64,000 nucleotides of DNA, taken from contig JADGPL010000008.1 of assembly GCA_017882455.1 (NCBI GenBank), forward strand, positions 78,107 to 142,106. The letters are read 5' to 3'. Positions 10,007 through 20,342 of the stretch are shown piece by piece. The notes under the pieces were generated by a model that had not been told where the DNA came from, did not search any database, and saw only the letters and a program-made list of their open reading frames with translations. Both the position numbers and the translations under genes were made by a program. The DNA is from Solirubrobacteraceae bacterium. GTDB lineage: Bacteria > Actinomycetota > Thermoleophilia > Solirubrobacterales > Solirubrobacteraceae. Positions within the stretch are counted from its first letter, which is position 1, and every line of letters begins with the position of its first letter.

Positions 10007-10669
10007 TCATAGGTCGGTCCCTGTGTGCTGATCCGACGCTCGCGGTAATACCGGGACACCGTCTTCCGCCTGATTCACCAGTAGCCTGAGCCGCCCACGC
10101 GCCCGCTGTGCCACCTTGCGGTACTTCTCGGAGCTCCAGCCGTGAAGTCGACAGAATTCACCGCAGTCCATCTGAAGCGAAACCTGACAGGCGAGCACGA
10201 GCCGCTGCTCCGGGGTGAGCCTGGGCGCCAACGAGTGGAGCAGCTCCAGCTCCTGGCGCAGGATGACGAGCTGCTCGAGCTCGATGCGATCGACGATCAG
10301 GATGCCGTCCCGATCGACGCCGTCCAGCGGCAACGCGCTCTCGAGCGCCGCCTGCATCGGGCTGCGACCCGACAGGGCCCGGCGCCGGTCGTGGATCCGT
10401 GAGATGAAGCGCTGCTCGATGACGTTGGCCAGATGCCGACGGCTCGAGAAGACTCCGCCCCGGCGCGTGTGAGCCACGAGCTCGAGGATCGCCTGGCTGT
10501 AACAGTCTTCGAGATCCTCCCGGCGCAGGCGGCGAGCGTGCACCCGCAGAAGCAGGTCACGACGCGCTCTGGCTACGAGCGCAACCTCCTCAGCGGCATC
10601 TCGACCGCGCGTCCCACCGCGAGCGGCCGCAACCGCGCCTCGTCTTTTTGGCTCGTATCGGGTACACAC
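10007..10669 (-). CDS. Sigma-70-like / RNA polymerase sigma factor-related regulator
   Basis: 220 aa; region-2-like RLRREDLEDCYSQAILELVAHTRRG and region-4-like RLTPEQRLVLACQVSLQMDCGEFCRLHGWSSEKYRKVAQRARGRLR. Confidence 0.65.
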   Translation of the reverse strand: MCTRYEPKRRGAVAAARGGTRGRDAAEEVALVARARRDLLLRVHARRLRREDLEDCYSQAILELVAHTRRGGVFSSRRHLANVIEQRFISRIHDRRRALSGRSPMQAALESALPLDGVDRDGILIVDRIELEQLVILRQELELLHSLAPRLTPEQRLVLACQVSLQMDCGEFCRLHGWSSEKYRKVAQRARGRLRLLVNQAEDGVPVLPRASDQHTGTDL

Positions 10670-10764
10670 ATGACTGTGTCGCCGCTATCCCCCCTCACAC
10701 CCCCCTCCCAATTGCCCGCGCGCCCTCGCCAGTGTCTGTCTGAAACCGGCCCCAGCCAGACCCG

Positions 10765-11715
10765 ATGAGCATCACCGACCGCCTCCACGCGCTCGACCGT
10801 CGCCAGCAGCAGATGCCGCATGTTGGCTTCATCGCGGCCGTGGTCAAGAAGTTCGGCGACGACCAGGCCGGGCAGCTCGCAGCCCTGATCGCCTACTACG
10901 GGTTCGTATCGCTCTTCCCCCTGCTGCTGGTGCTGGTCACCATCCTCGGCTTCGTGCTGCAGGGCGATCCTGGCGAGCAGAAGCGCATCCTCGATGGTGC
11001 CCTCGGGCAGTTCCCGATCGTCAGCGACCAGCTCAAACTGCACTCCCTGACCGGCAGCGGCATCGGGCTCGCGATCGGCGTGGTCGGCTCGCTGCTCGCC
11101 GGCATGGGCATCACCGGCGCCACCCAGAACGCCTTCAACCGCATCTGGAGCGTCCCCTTCAAGGACCGCCCCAACTTTCTCTTCGCCCATCTGCGCGGCC
11201 TCGGGATGCTCGCGATCCTGGGCACCCTCTCGATCGTCTCCACCACCGCAGCCGGCTTCGTCGGGTCGAGCTCCCACGCCGCCCCGGACGTCATCGCCGG
11301 GATCCTCGTCGCCTTCGTCCTCAACCTCGCCCTGTTCATGACCGCCTTCAAGCTCCTCACCGCCGTGGACATCGGCTGGCGGGACCTTCTCCCCGGAGTG
11401 ATCGTGGCCACCGTCTTCTGGCAGCTGCTGCAGCACCTCGGCGGCTACTACATCGATCACGAGCTCAAGCACACCGGGCCGCTCTACGGCGTCTTCGCCC
11501 TCGTGCTCGGGCTGCTCGCCTGGCTCTACCTCGGAGCCCAGCTCACCATCTTCGCCGCCGAGATCAACGTCGTGCGCCTGCATCGGCTGTGGCCGCGGAG
11601 CTTCTTCTCCGAACCGCTGCTCGAGGCCGACAGGCGCGCCCTCACCTCATCCGCCGAGGTCGAGGAGCGCGTCGAGGAGGAGAACGTCGAGGTCAGCTTC
11701 GAGGGGCCCGGGTAG
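10765..11715 (+). CDS. YihY/BrkB family inner membrane protein
   Basis: AALIAYYGFVSLFPLLLVLVTILGFVL and LYGVFALVLGLLAWLYLGAQLTIFAAEINVV are YihY family signatures. Confidence 0.93.
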   Translation: MSITDRLHALDRRQQQMPHVGFIAAVVKKFGDDQAGQLAALIAYYGFVSLFPLLLVLVTILGFVLQGDPGEQKRILDGALGQFPIVSDQLKLHSLTGSGIGLAIGVVGSLLAGMGITGATQNAFNRIWSVPFKDRPNFLFAHLRGLGMLAILGTLSIVSTTAAGFVGSSSHAAPDVIAGILVAFVLNLALFMTAFKLLTAVDIGWRDLLPGVIVATVFWQLLQHLGGYYIDHELKHTGPLYGVFALVLGLLAWLYLGAQLTIFAAEINVVRLHRLWPRSFFSEPLLEADRRALTSSAEVEERVEEENVEVSFEGPG

Positions 11716-12267
11716 AGGCGTCGCGTTTCGGCTCAGCCAGAGTGGTCGCCGGCTCGATCCGTGCCTCGACTGGAGCGGTGCACGATGGCGTTCCGCACCC
11801 GGCGAAGGGCTCGACCCACACGATCGGCCGCGACCAAGATGAAGCTCCGGCCTTCGGGGATGCCGAACCCGGGTGGCGCGATCTCCGAAAACCCATGAGC
11901 CGGCCTTGGTCTCGTTCTGGTCTGAGGGTCGTCAGTTGCCATAAAGCCAGGTTAGCCCGCAAGGCTGATGGTCAACAGAATCACCTCGATCGCACGATCG
12001 CAAGGAGTACGCAGTTCGCGGTGAGCAAGCCCGCCAGCCGGTCGAGCTTCCGTCGATTGGCACGAAGAGGGTGGCTCGATCCAATTGTCCGCCGCACGAT
12101 ATGCCTCAGTCACGTCGACTATTCCCCGACGGCCTCGACCAGCCCGCAGCGCGGTCGGCGGGACGGCGCTCTGGCTCGGGCGCCACGCGCAATTGCATCC
12201 CAAAACTCGATGCCGTTCGGGCGAATATGGCTCTGGAATGCGGATTTCCGGGATGACCCAGAAGTAC

Positions 12268-12296
12268 TTGCACACACAACCACCCCGCGCTATACT
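12268..12296 (+). promoter_or_regulatory. Sigma-A type promoter of lon
   Basis: TTGCAC (12268-12273), 17-bp spacer, TATACT (12291-12296), 38 bp before the ATG at 12334. Confidence 0.8.
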
Positions 12297-12333
12297 AACT
12301 ACACTTTCGTAAGCTCATATGGAGCGATCACTT

Positions 12334-14703
12334 ATGTCATCACCCTCAGAGAAGCCCACCATCCAACCTTCACAGCCCAAGCGCCTGCTGCGGCTGATCC
12401 CGCTCGACGACACCGTCGTCTTCCCCAACATGGGCATCACCCTCACGATCGACGTGGGCGATGACGAGCGCGTCGTGCTCGTTCCCCGTCACGAGAACGA
12501 GTTCCTCGAGGTCGGCACCATCGCCGAGGTCTCAGAGCAGATCCGCCTCCCCGGCGGCGGCCGCGCCGTGGCCATCTCCGGAGAGCACCGCGCCCTGATC
12601 GGCGCCGCCCAGACCGGGCCCACCGGTGAGCTGCGCGTGGAGGTCGACGAGCGCCCCGACGAGGTGCCCGTGGACAAGCGCACACGCGAGCTCGAACGCG
12701 AGTACCGCGCCATCGTCGAGGAGATCCTCGAGCTGCGCGGCGACGACGGACGCATCTCCGCGTTCCTGCGCGCCATCGCCGAGCCCGGCGCGCTGGCCGA
12801 CTCCGCCGGCTACTCCCCCCAGCTCTCCTACGAGCAGAAGGTCGAGCTGCTGCGCACGCTCGACGTGACCGAGCGCCTCGAGCTGGCCGTCAAGCTCCAG
12901 CGCGAGAGCCTGGCCGAGATGCAGGTGCGCAAGCGCATCCGCGAGGATGTCCAGGAGGGCGCCGAGAAGCAGCAGCGCGAGTACTTCCTGCGCAAGCAGA
13001 TGGACTCCATCCGCAAGGAGCTCGGCGAGGACGACGCCTCGGTCGCCGACGAGTACCGCACCAAGATCGAGGACGCCGGCATGCCCGACGAGGTCAAGGA
13101 GCAGGCCCTCAAGGAGCTCGCTCGCCTCGAGCGCATGGGCGAGCAGACCGGCGAGTCCTCCATGATCCGCACCTACCTCGACTGGCTGATCGCCGTGCCC
13201 TGGGGCAAGCGCTCCGAGGAGCACCTCGACCCGGTCGCCGCGCGTGCCGTGCTGGACGCCGACCACGCAGGCCTCGAGGATGTGAAGGACCGCATCACCG
13301 AGTACCTGGCCGTGCGCAAGCTGCGCCAGGACCGCGGGATCGAGGCCGACCCCAAGTCCGGGGCCATTCTCACCCTGATCGGGCCTCCCGGAACCGGCAA
13401 GACCTCGATCGGCGAGTCCATCGCCCGCGCCACCGGACGCGAGTTCGTCCGCATGTCGCTCGGCGGCGTCCGCGACGAGGCCGAGATCCGCGGGCACAGG
13501 CGAACCTACATCGGGGCGCTCCCCGGCCGTCTGGTCAGGGCGCTGCGCGATGCCGGCACCATGAACCCCGTGATCCTGCTCGACGAGGTCGACAAGGTCG
13601 GAGCCGACTGGCGCGGAGACCCATCCGCGGCGCTGCTCGAGGTCCTCGACCCCGCGCAGAACCACTCCTTCCGCGACCACTACCTCGACGTCGAGCTCGA
13701 CCTCAGCCAGGTCATGTTCCTGGCCACCGCCAACGTCGCCGACACGATCCCCGGGCCGCTCCTGGACCGCATGGAGGTGATCCACTTCGACGGCTACACC
13801 TCCGAGGAGAAGCTCGCCATCGCCAAGGGCTACCTGTGGCCGCGCCAGCGCGACCGCAACGGCCTGCGCGAGGACGAGGTCGAGATCTCGGACGACGTGC
13901 TGCGCACCATCATCTCCGAGTACACACGCGAGGCCGGAGTGCGAAGCCTCGAGCGCAACCTCGGGACCGTGCTGCGCAAGACGGCCACCAAGATCGCATC
14001 CGCACAGACGACCAAGGCCAAGGCCAAGGCCAGCGCTGCAAAGCTTCCCGTGGAGATCGACCTGGACGCCGTGCGCGACGCGCTCGGACGCCAGAAGTTC
14101 TTCCAGGAGTCAGCTGCGCGGACAGCCACGCCCGGGGTGGCCACAGGCCTCGCCGTTACGGGCACAGGCGGCGACGTCTTGTTCGTCGAGGCCACCGCCA
14201 TGAAGAGCGGCAGCTCAGGCGGCAACCAGCTGGTGCTCACCGGCCAGCTCGGCGACGTCATGAAGGAGTCCGCCAAGATCGCCCTCTCCTACGTGCGCGG
14301 CCACGCCGAGGAGCTGGGGATCGAGGAGAGCGCGTTCGAGAACCGCGAGTTCCACGTCCACGTCCCCGCCGGAGCCATCCCCAAGGACGGCCCCAGCGCC
14401 GGCGTGACGATGGTCACCGCGCTCGCCTCGCTGCTCACCGGTCGCCCCGTCAAGCACACCGTCGGCATGACCGGAGAGGTCACGCTGCAGGGTCGGGTGC
14501 TGCCGATCGGCGGCCTCAAGCAGAAGGCGCTCGCCGCCCACGCCGCCGGCCTGACCGACGTGATCCTGCCCGAGCGCAACCGAGGCGATCTGGACGACAT
14601 CCCCGAGGAGGTCCGCGAGCAGATGACCTTCCACCCGGTGATGACCGTCCAGGAGGTCCTCGACCGCGCCCTGGAGCCGGCACGCGATGTCGCGCACCTC
14701 TAG
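12334..14703 (+). CDS. lon: Endopeptidase La (Lon protease)
   Basis: Walker A GPPGTGKTSIGESIA, LDEVDK, catalytic PKDGPSAGVTM; ATG at 12334 preferred over 12319 because GGAG lies just upstream. Confidence 0.97.
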   Translation: MSSPSEKPTIQPSQPKRLLRLIPLDDTVVFPNMGITLTIDVGDDERVVLVPRHENEFLEVGTIAEVSEQIRLPGGGRAVAISGEHRALIGAAQTGPTGELRVEVDERPDEVPVDKRTRELEREYRAIVEEILELRGDDGRISAFLRAIAEPGALADSAGYSPQLSYEQKVELLRTLDVTERLELAVKLQRESLAEMQVRKRIREDVQEGAEKQQREYFLRKQMDSIRKELGEDDASVADEYRTKIEDAGMPDEVKEQALKELARLERMGEQTGESSMIRTYLDWLIAVPWGKRSEEHLDPVAARAVLDADHAGLEDVKDRITEYLAVRKLRQDRGIEADPKSGAILTLIGPPGTGKTSIGESIARATGREFVRMSLGGVRDEAEIRGHRRTYIGALPGRLVRALRDAGTMNPVILLDEVDKVGADWRGDPSAALLEVLDPAQNHSFRDHYLDVELDLSQVMFLATANVADTIPGPLLDRMEVIHFDGYTSEEKLAIAKGYLWPRQRDRNGLREDEVEISDDVLRTIISEYTREAGVRSLERNLGTVLRKTATKIASAQTTKAKAKASAAKLPVEIDLDAVRDALGRQKFFQESAARTATPGVATGLAVTGTGGDVLFVEATAMKSGSSGGNQLVLTGQLGDVMKESAKIALSYVRGHAEELGIEESAFENREFHVHVPAGAIPKDGPSAGVTMVTALASLLTGRPVKHTVGMTGEVTLQGRVLPIGGLKQKALAAHAAGLTDVILPERNRGDLDDIPEEVREQMTFHPVMTVQEVLDRALEPARDVAHL

Positions 14704-14722
14704 ACGATGTGAGCCCGTCCCG

Positions 14723-15010
14723 ATGGAGGTTCGCGAGACCGCGGACCTCCTCGAGCGGCGCTGGCAGCTCTCCATCATCTATGCCGCATTGACCGGCGCC
14801 CTGCGCTTCAACGAGTTCGCCGAGGCCGTCGCCGGCATCTCCCCCAGGATGCTCGCCGAGCGCCTGCGCGACCTCGAGGGCGCAGGACTGGTGCAGCGCA
14901 CCGTCATCCCCTCGAGCCCCCCCACGGTCGAGTATCGCCTCACCGTCCGCGGGCGCCGGCTCGGGCCGCTGATCGAGGCCATGCGCGAGTACTCGCGCGA
15001 ACCCGTCTAG
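14723..15010 (+). CDS. HxlR-family winged-helix transcriptional regulator
   Basis: LLERRWQLSIIYAALTGALRFNEFAEAVAGISPRMLAERLRDLEGAGLVQR...VEYRLTVRGRRLGPLIEAM; ORF from 14687, first ATG with sensible homology at 14723. Confidence 0.9.
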   Translation: MEVRETADLLERRWQLSIIYAALTGALRFNEFAEAVAGISPRMLAERLRDLEGAGLVQRTVIPSSPPTVEYRLTVRGRRLGPLIEAMREYSREPV

Positions 15011-15023
15011 ACGCGAACACCGA

Positions 15024-15072
15024 ACACCCGACTCGCGCGCACGCGCGCACGCGCGCGAGTCGTGTGTTTTTT
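15024..15072 (+). terminator. Rho-independent terminator after the HxlR gene
   Basis: CGACTCGCGCGC (15029-15040) / GCGCGCGAGTCG (15051-15062) stem extended by 4 bp across one mismatch, followed by TTTTTT. Confidence 0.85.
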
Positions 15073-15103
15073 GCGTATCCCATCCCGCGCGAACGTACAC
15101 CCA

Positions 15104-16720
15104 CTACTTCCGCGAGGAAGCGTGGGCCGCATGCACCGCGAGCGGCTCCGGGCTGCTCACGCCCACCAGCTGGCCGCCCGCGCACTCCTCCGCGCACACG
15201 TCCACCTGGGGGTTGCGGATTCCCGCCACCCCCACCAGCCCCCCCACCGCCACCAGCGCCGCCGCGATCGCAACGCCCAGATGGAAGCTGTGAAGCGAAG
15301 CCTGCTCGGCCGCCCTGCTCACCAAGTGCGCCTGCCCCGCCGGCAGTCCACGCACGTCGGGACGGCCCAGCGGCAGTCGCTTGGCCGCCGCCATCGCCGC
15401 CCGCGCCGCGCCGCCCAGCCGGGTTCCCGCGAGCCGGCTGTCCAGTGACGAGGTGAAGGCCGAGGCCACCGCCGCGCCCACCGCCGCCGTTCCGAGCAGT
15501 CCCGCAACGCGTGCGATCGCGTTGTTCACGCCCGATGCTATGCCCGCCTCCCTCTCAGAGCCCGCCAGCACCGCCGCCGTCAGCGGCGCCACCGTCATCG
15601 ACAGCCCCAGCGCGAACACCAGCAGGGCGGGCAGCACTTCCGAGACGTAGTCCACCCTCAAGCCGATGCGCTGGAACAGCGCCAGCCCGACGGCCGCCAC
15701 CAGCGGCCCCACACCCATGAACAGGCGCGGGCCGTAGCGGTCGGCCAGCGCCCCGAAGCGGCGCGAGAGCACGAACATCACCACTGTCACCGGCAGCGTC
15801 GCCAAGCCGCTCTTCAGCGGCGTGTAGCCGCCGATCTGCTGCAGGAACAGCACCAGGAAGAAGAACAGGATCGCCAGGCCCGCATACATCGAGAACGTCT
15901 CCACGTTGCCCGCCGAGAAGTTGCGCCGCCGAAACAGGCCCAGTGGAAGCATCGGCTCGCTCGCCCGCGACTCATACGCCGTGAACGCCCCCAGCAGCGC
16001 CGCCCCCGCCGCCAGCGGCCCGTACACCCCCGGACTGGACCACCCCAGCCGCGGCTGCTCGATCAGCGCGAACACCGGACCCGCCAGGCCCGCCGCACAC
16101 AGAACCGCGCCGGTGTAGTCGATCCGCCGCCCGTCGCGCTCCCGCACCGCCCCCGCCGGGATCGCCGTCAGGATCAGCGCCACGCACCCCGCTGCCAGCG
16201 GCACGTTCACGAGGAACACCACCCGCCAAGACGCGATCGCCAGCAGCTCGCCGCCGGCCAGCGGGCCGAGCACGCCCGCGATCGCTCCCCACGCCGTCCA
16301 GCTGCCGATCGCCGGCCCGCGCTCCTCCTCCGGGAAGGTGTTCACGATCGCCGCCAGCGAGCTCGGCACGAGCAGCGCCCCCGCAACGCCCTGCAGCGCC
16401 CTCGCCGCCACCAGCACACCGATGCTCGGCGACAGCGCGCATGCCAGCGAGGCCGTCCCGAAACCGGCCACGCCGACGACGAACACCCGCCGCTCGCCGA
16501 ACAGGTCCCCCAGCGAGCCGCCGATCAGGATCAGCGAGCCGAGCGTCAGCAGATAGCCGTTCACCACCCACTGCTGCGCCGCCATCCCGCCGCCCAGCGC
16601 CCTCTGGATCGTCGGCAGCGCCACGTTCACCACCGTGCCGTCAAGCAGCACGATGCCCGAGCCCAGGATGCATGCGATCAGCGTCAGCCGCTTCACCGAC
16701 GCCTCGTCGCGAGCGCTCAT
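15104..16720 (-). CDS. MFS transporter, DHA2 (EmrB/QacA) family
   Basis: 538 aa; LLDGTVVNVALPTIQRALGGG, QWVVNGYLLTLGSLILIGGSLGDLFGERRVF. Confidence 0.94.
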   Translation of the reverse strand: MSARDEASVKRLTLIACILGSGIVLLDGTVVNVALPTIQRALGGGMAAQQWVVNGYLLTLGSLILIGGSLGDLFGERRVFVVGVAGFGTASLACALSPSIGVLVAARALQGVAGALLVPSSLAAIVNTFPEEERGPAIGSWTAWGAIAGVLGPLAGGELLAIASWRVVFLVNVPLAAGCVALILTAIPAGAVRERDGRRIDYTGAVLCAAGLAGPVFALIEQPRLGWSSPGVYGPLAAGAALLGAFTAYESRASEPMLPLGLFRRRNFSAGNVETFSMYAGLAILFFFLVLFLQQIGGYTPLKSGLATLPVTVVMFVLSRRFGALADRYGPRLFMGVGPLVAAVGLALFQRIGLRVDYVSEVLPALLVFALGLSMTVAPLTAAVLAGSEREAGIASGVNNAIARVAGLLGTAAVGAAVASAFTSSLDSRLAGTRLGGAARAAMAAAKRLPLGRPDVRGLPAGQAHLVSRAAEQASLHSFHLGVAIAAALVAVGGLVGVAGIRNPQVDVCAEECAGGQLVGVSSPEPLAVHAAHASSRK

Positions 16721-16731
16721 CGGCGAGCCGT

Positions 16732-17922
16732 TCAGTCCGATCTGCGCAGCGCCGAAGCGTTCACCTCAGCGATTGTCGTGTAGCCGCTGAGCGCCAGCGT
16801 CAGGTCGAGCTCCGCCAGCAGGCAGCGGATCACATGCTCCACGCCCGCCTGGCCGCCCAGCGCGAGGCCCCACACGAACGGACGGCCCAGGCACACCGCG
16901 TCGGCGCCCAGCGCCAGTGCCTTGAACACATCCGCGCCCGTGCGGATCCCGCTGTCGAACAGCACTGGGAGCCCCTTGCCGACCGCCTCCCGCACCCCCG
17001 GCAGCGCGTCCAGCGCGCCGATCGCGCCGTCCACCTGGCGGCCACCGTGGTTCGACACGATCACTGCGTCCACGCCCGCGTCGATGGCGCGCTGGGCATC
17101 CTCCACGTGGAGGATGCCCTTCAGCACGATCGGCAGCTTCGTCTGCTCGCGCAGCCATGCCAGATCCGCCCACGTGATCGCCGGGTTGGAGAACTGGTGG
17201 GCCCAGTGCCCGATCGCCGGGCCCGGGTCCTCCTCCGGCGTGCGCTCGAGCGCCGCCCTGAACACCGGATCGCTGAAGTAGTTGGCCACCCCCTCGCCCT
17301 GCAGGAACGGCAGATATGCGCCCTGCAGGTCGCGCGGGCGCCAGCCCAGCATCCAGGTGTCGAGCGTGACCACGATCGCTTCATAGCCCGCCTGCGCCGC
17401 CCTGCCCACGAAGCTCTCCGCAAGCGCCCGCTCCTTGGGCCAGTACAGCTGATACCAGCGAGGCGCCGAGCCAGACGCCGCGGCCACGTCCTCCATCGAA
17501 TGGGACGCCGCCGTGCTGAGAATCGCCGCGAGACCGTGCTCCGCCGCCGCCCGCGCCACCGCCAGCTCGCCCTCGGGGTGCACGATCGACTGCACCCCCA
17601 CCGGCGCCGTGAGCACCGGCGCCGCCATCGCCGTGCCGAGGATCGAGCAGCTCAGATCGCGTGAGGAGACGTCCCGCAGCATCCGCGGCACGATCTCCCA
17701 GCGCTCGAAGGCGCGCAGGTTCGCACGCATCGTCTGCTCGGAGCCCGCGCCGCCGGCCACGTAGCCGAACGCTCCCACGCTCAGCACCTCGCGCGCACGC
17801 TCCTCGAGCCCTCCCAGCGAGACCGGCAGCTCAGGCGTCTCGCCGGCCAGGCCACGGCCGTAGATCTCGTACTGGAAGTTCGCGAACAGCTGCTCCTGCG
17901 GGGCGGGCTCTGCGTCTGCCAT
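16732..17922 (-). CDS. FMN-dependent alpha-hydroxy-acid oxidizing protein (lactate 2-monooxygenase-like)
   Basis: FGYVAGGAGSEQTMRANLRAF, WADLAWLREQTKLPIVLKGI, DAVIVSNHGGRQVDGA. Confidence 0.93.
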   Translation of the reverse strand: MADAEPAPQEQLFANFQYEIYGRGLAGETPELPVSLGGLEERAREVLSVGAFGYVAGGAGSEQTMRANLRAFERWEIVPRMLRDVSSRDLSCSILGTAMAAPVLTAPVGVQSIVHPEGELAVARAAAEHGLAAILSTAASHSMEDVAAASGSAPRWYQLYWPKERALAESFVGRAAQAGYEAIVVTLDTWMLGWRPRDLQGAYLPFLQGEGVANYFSDPVFRAALERTPEEDPGPAIGHWAHQFSNPAITWADLAWLREQTKLPIVLKGILHVEDAQRAIDAGVDAVIVSNHGGRQVDGAIGALDALPGVREAVGKGLPVLFDSGIRTGADVFKALALGADAVCLGRPFVWGLALGGQAGVEHVIRCLLAELDLTLALSGYTTIAEVNASALRRSD

Positions 17923-17967
17923 CGCTAGACCCTATCGCCGCCGTCTCGCCGGCAGAGGGCCAGCCGT

Positions 17968-19125
<1,158 letters not shown>

Positions 19126-19253
19126 GGGATGGCATATCGGCCGGCGCTACCACAGTCGGAATCACTTCTCAATCGCCTCGACGAATGGACGGCTCGATCC
19201 TTCGCGAACTCGTCAAAGACCCACTGTGAGCAGGGCTTTCCCGTCCCCGGCGC

Positions 19254-20294
19254 TCAGCCGAGGACGAGCTCGGCGGCCGTGCGCAGCGTCGCAGCGTCGC
19301 CCGAGATCAACAGCGTCGTGACGATCGACTCGCGCCAGCGCTCCAGGTCCTCGCGGATCTTCTCGCGCGGGCCGATCAACGCCAATTCCTCGATCAGGCG
19401 GCGCGGCACCTTCGCCGCCGCCTCCTCCTTGTGCCCCGAGAGGTAGAGCTCGGCTATCTCATCGACCTCCGCCTCATAGCCCATGTGGATCGGCACATTG
19501 GCGTGGAAGTTCGTCCCTTTCGCGCCCATCCCGCCGAAGTACAGGGCATAGAAGGGCCGCAGCGCATCAGCCGCCGCATCGATGTCATCCGAGATGATGA
19601 AGGGAACCGTCGCCGCCACCTCGAAGTCCTCAGGGCCGCGCCGCGCGCCGGGACGGGCGAAACCCTCCTGCAGCGACGGGGTGTACAGGCCCTCGCTGGA
19701 CGGCGAGAAGAACAGCGCAAGCCAGCCGTCGCACAGCTCCGCGCACAGCGCGATGTTCTTCGGGCCCTCCGCCCCGAGATAGATCGGGATGTCCTCGCGC
19801 AGGGGGTGGATCGAGGACTTCAGCGGCTTGCCCAGGCCGGTGCCGTCCGGGAGGGGCAGCTCGTAGTGCGGGCCGGGCGCCTGCAGCGGGCCCCTGCGGG
19901 CCCAGACCTCGCGCAGGATCGCGATGTACTCACGGGTGCGCGCTAGCGGCTTGGCGAAGGGCATGCCATACCAGCCCTCCACCACCTGCGGTCCCGAGAC
20001 ACCCAGGCCAAGGATGAACCTGCCGCCGGAGAGGTGATCGAGCGTCATCGCCGCCATCGCCGTCGCCGTCGGCTGGCGAGCCGACATCTGCACGATCGCC
20101 GTGCCGAGCTTCACCCGCTCGGTCGACGCGCCCCACCATGCAAGCGGCGTCAGGCAGTCCGAGCCGTATGCCTCCGCCGTCCAGATCGAGTCGAAGCCCA
20201 GCCGCTCCGCCTCGGCCACCGCCTCGGCCGCACCGGGGGGCGGGCCGCCCGCCCAGTAGCCGGTGTTCAGACCGAGCTTCAGCTCCCCAGCCAT
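19254..20294 (-). CDS. LLM class F420-dependent oxidoreductase
   Basis: 346 aa; GLNTGYWAGGPPPGAAEAVAEAERLGFDSIWTAEAYGSD, GGRFILGLGVSGPQVVEGWYG. Confidence 0.93.
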   Translation of the reverse strand: MAGELKLGLNTGYWAGGPPPGAAEAVAEAERLGFDSIWTAEAYGSDCLTPLAWWGASTERVKLGTAIVQMSARQPTATAMAAMTLDHLSGGRFILGLGVSGPQVVEGWYGMPFAKPLARTREYIAILREVWARRGPLQAPGPHYELPLPDGTGLGKPLKSSIHPLREDIPIYLGAEGPKNIALCAELCDGWLALFFSPSSEGLYTPSLQEGFARPGARRGPEDFEVAATVPFIISDDIDAAADALRPFYALYFGGMGAKGTNFHANVPIHMGYEAEVDEIAELYLSGHKEEAAAKVPRRLIEELALIGPREKIREDLERWRESIVTTLLISGDAATLRTAAELVLG

Positions 20295-20342
20295 GGACGC
20301 GAGACTACAGGCTCGGCGTGGCGATCCGCGGCCCGGGACGCG

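Noticed and set aside
12205-12222. TTCGGGCGAA palindrome-like site upstream of lon as a ClgR site
   Set aside because: Too short and too common in GC-rich DNA to support a regulator assignment.
11716-12267. Small ORFs between the YihY-like gene and lon (for example 11733..11942 minus)
   Set aside because: Possible small protein (PPGFGIPEGRSFILVAADRVGRALRRV) but no domain, RBS or promoter evidence strong enough to list.
12532-13785. 417-aa minus-strand ORF
   Set aside because: Entirely antisense to lon; high-GC third-position shadow frame.
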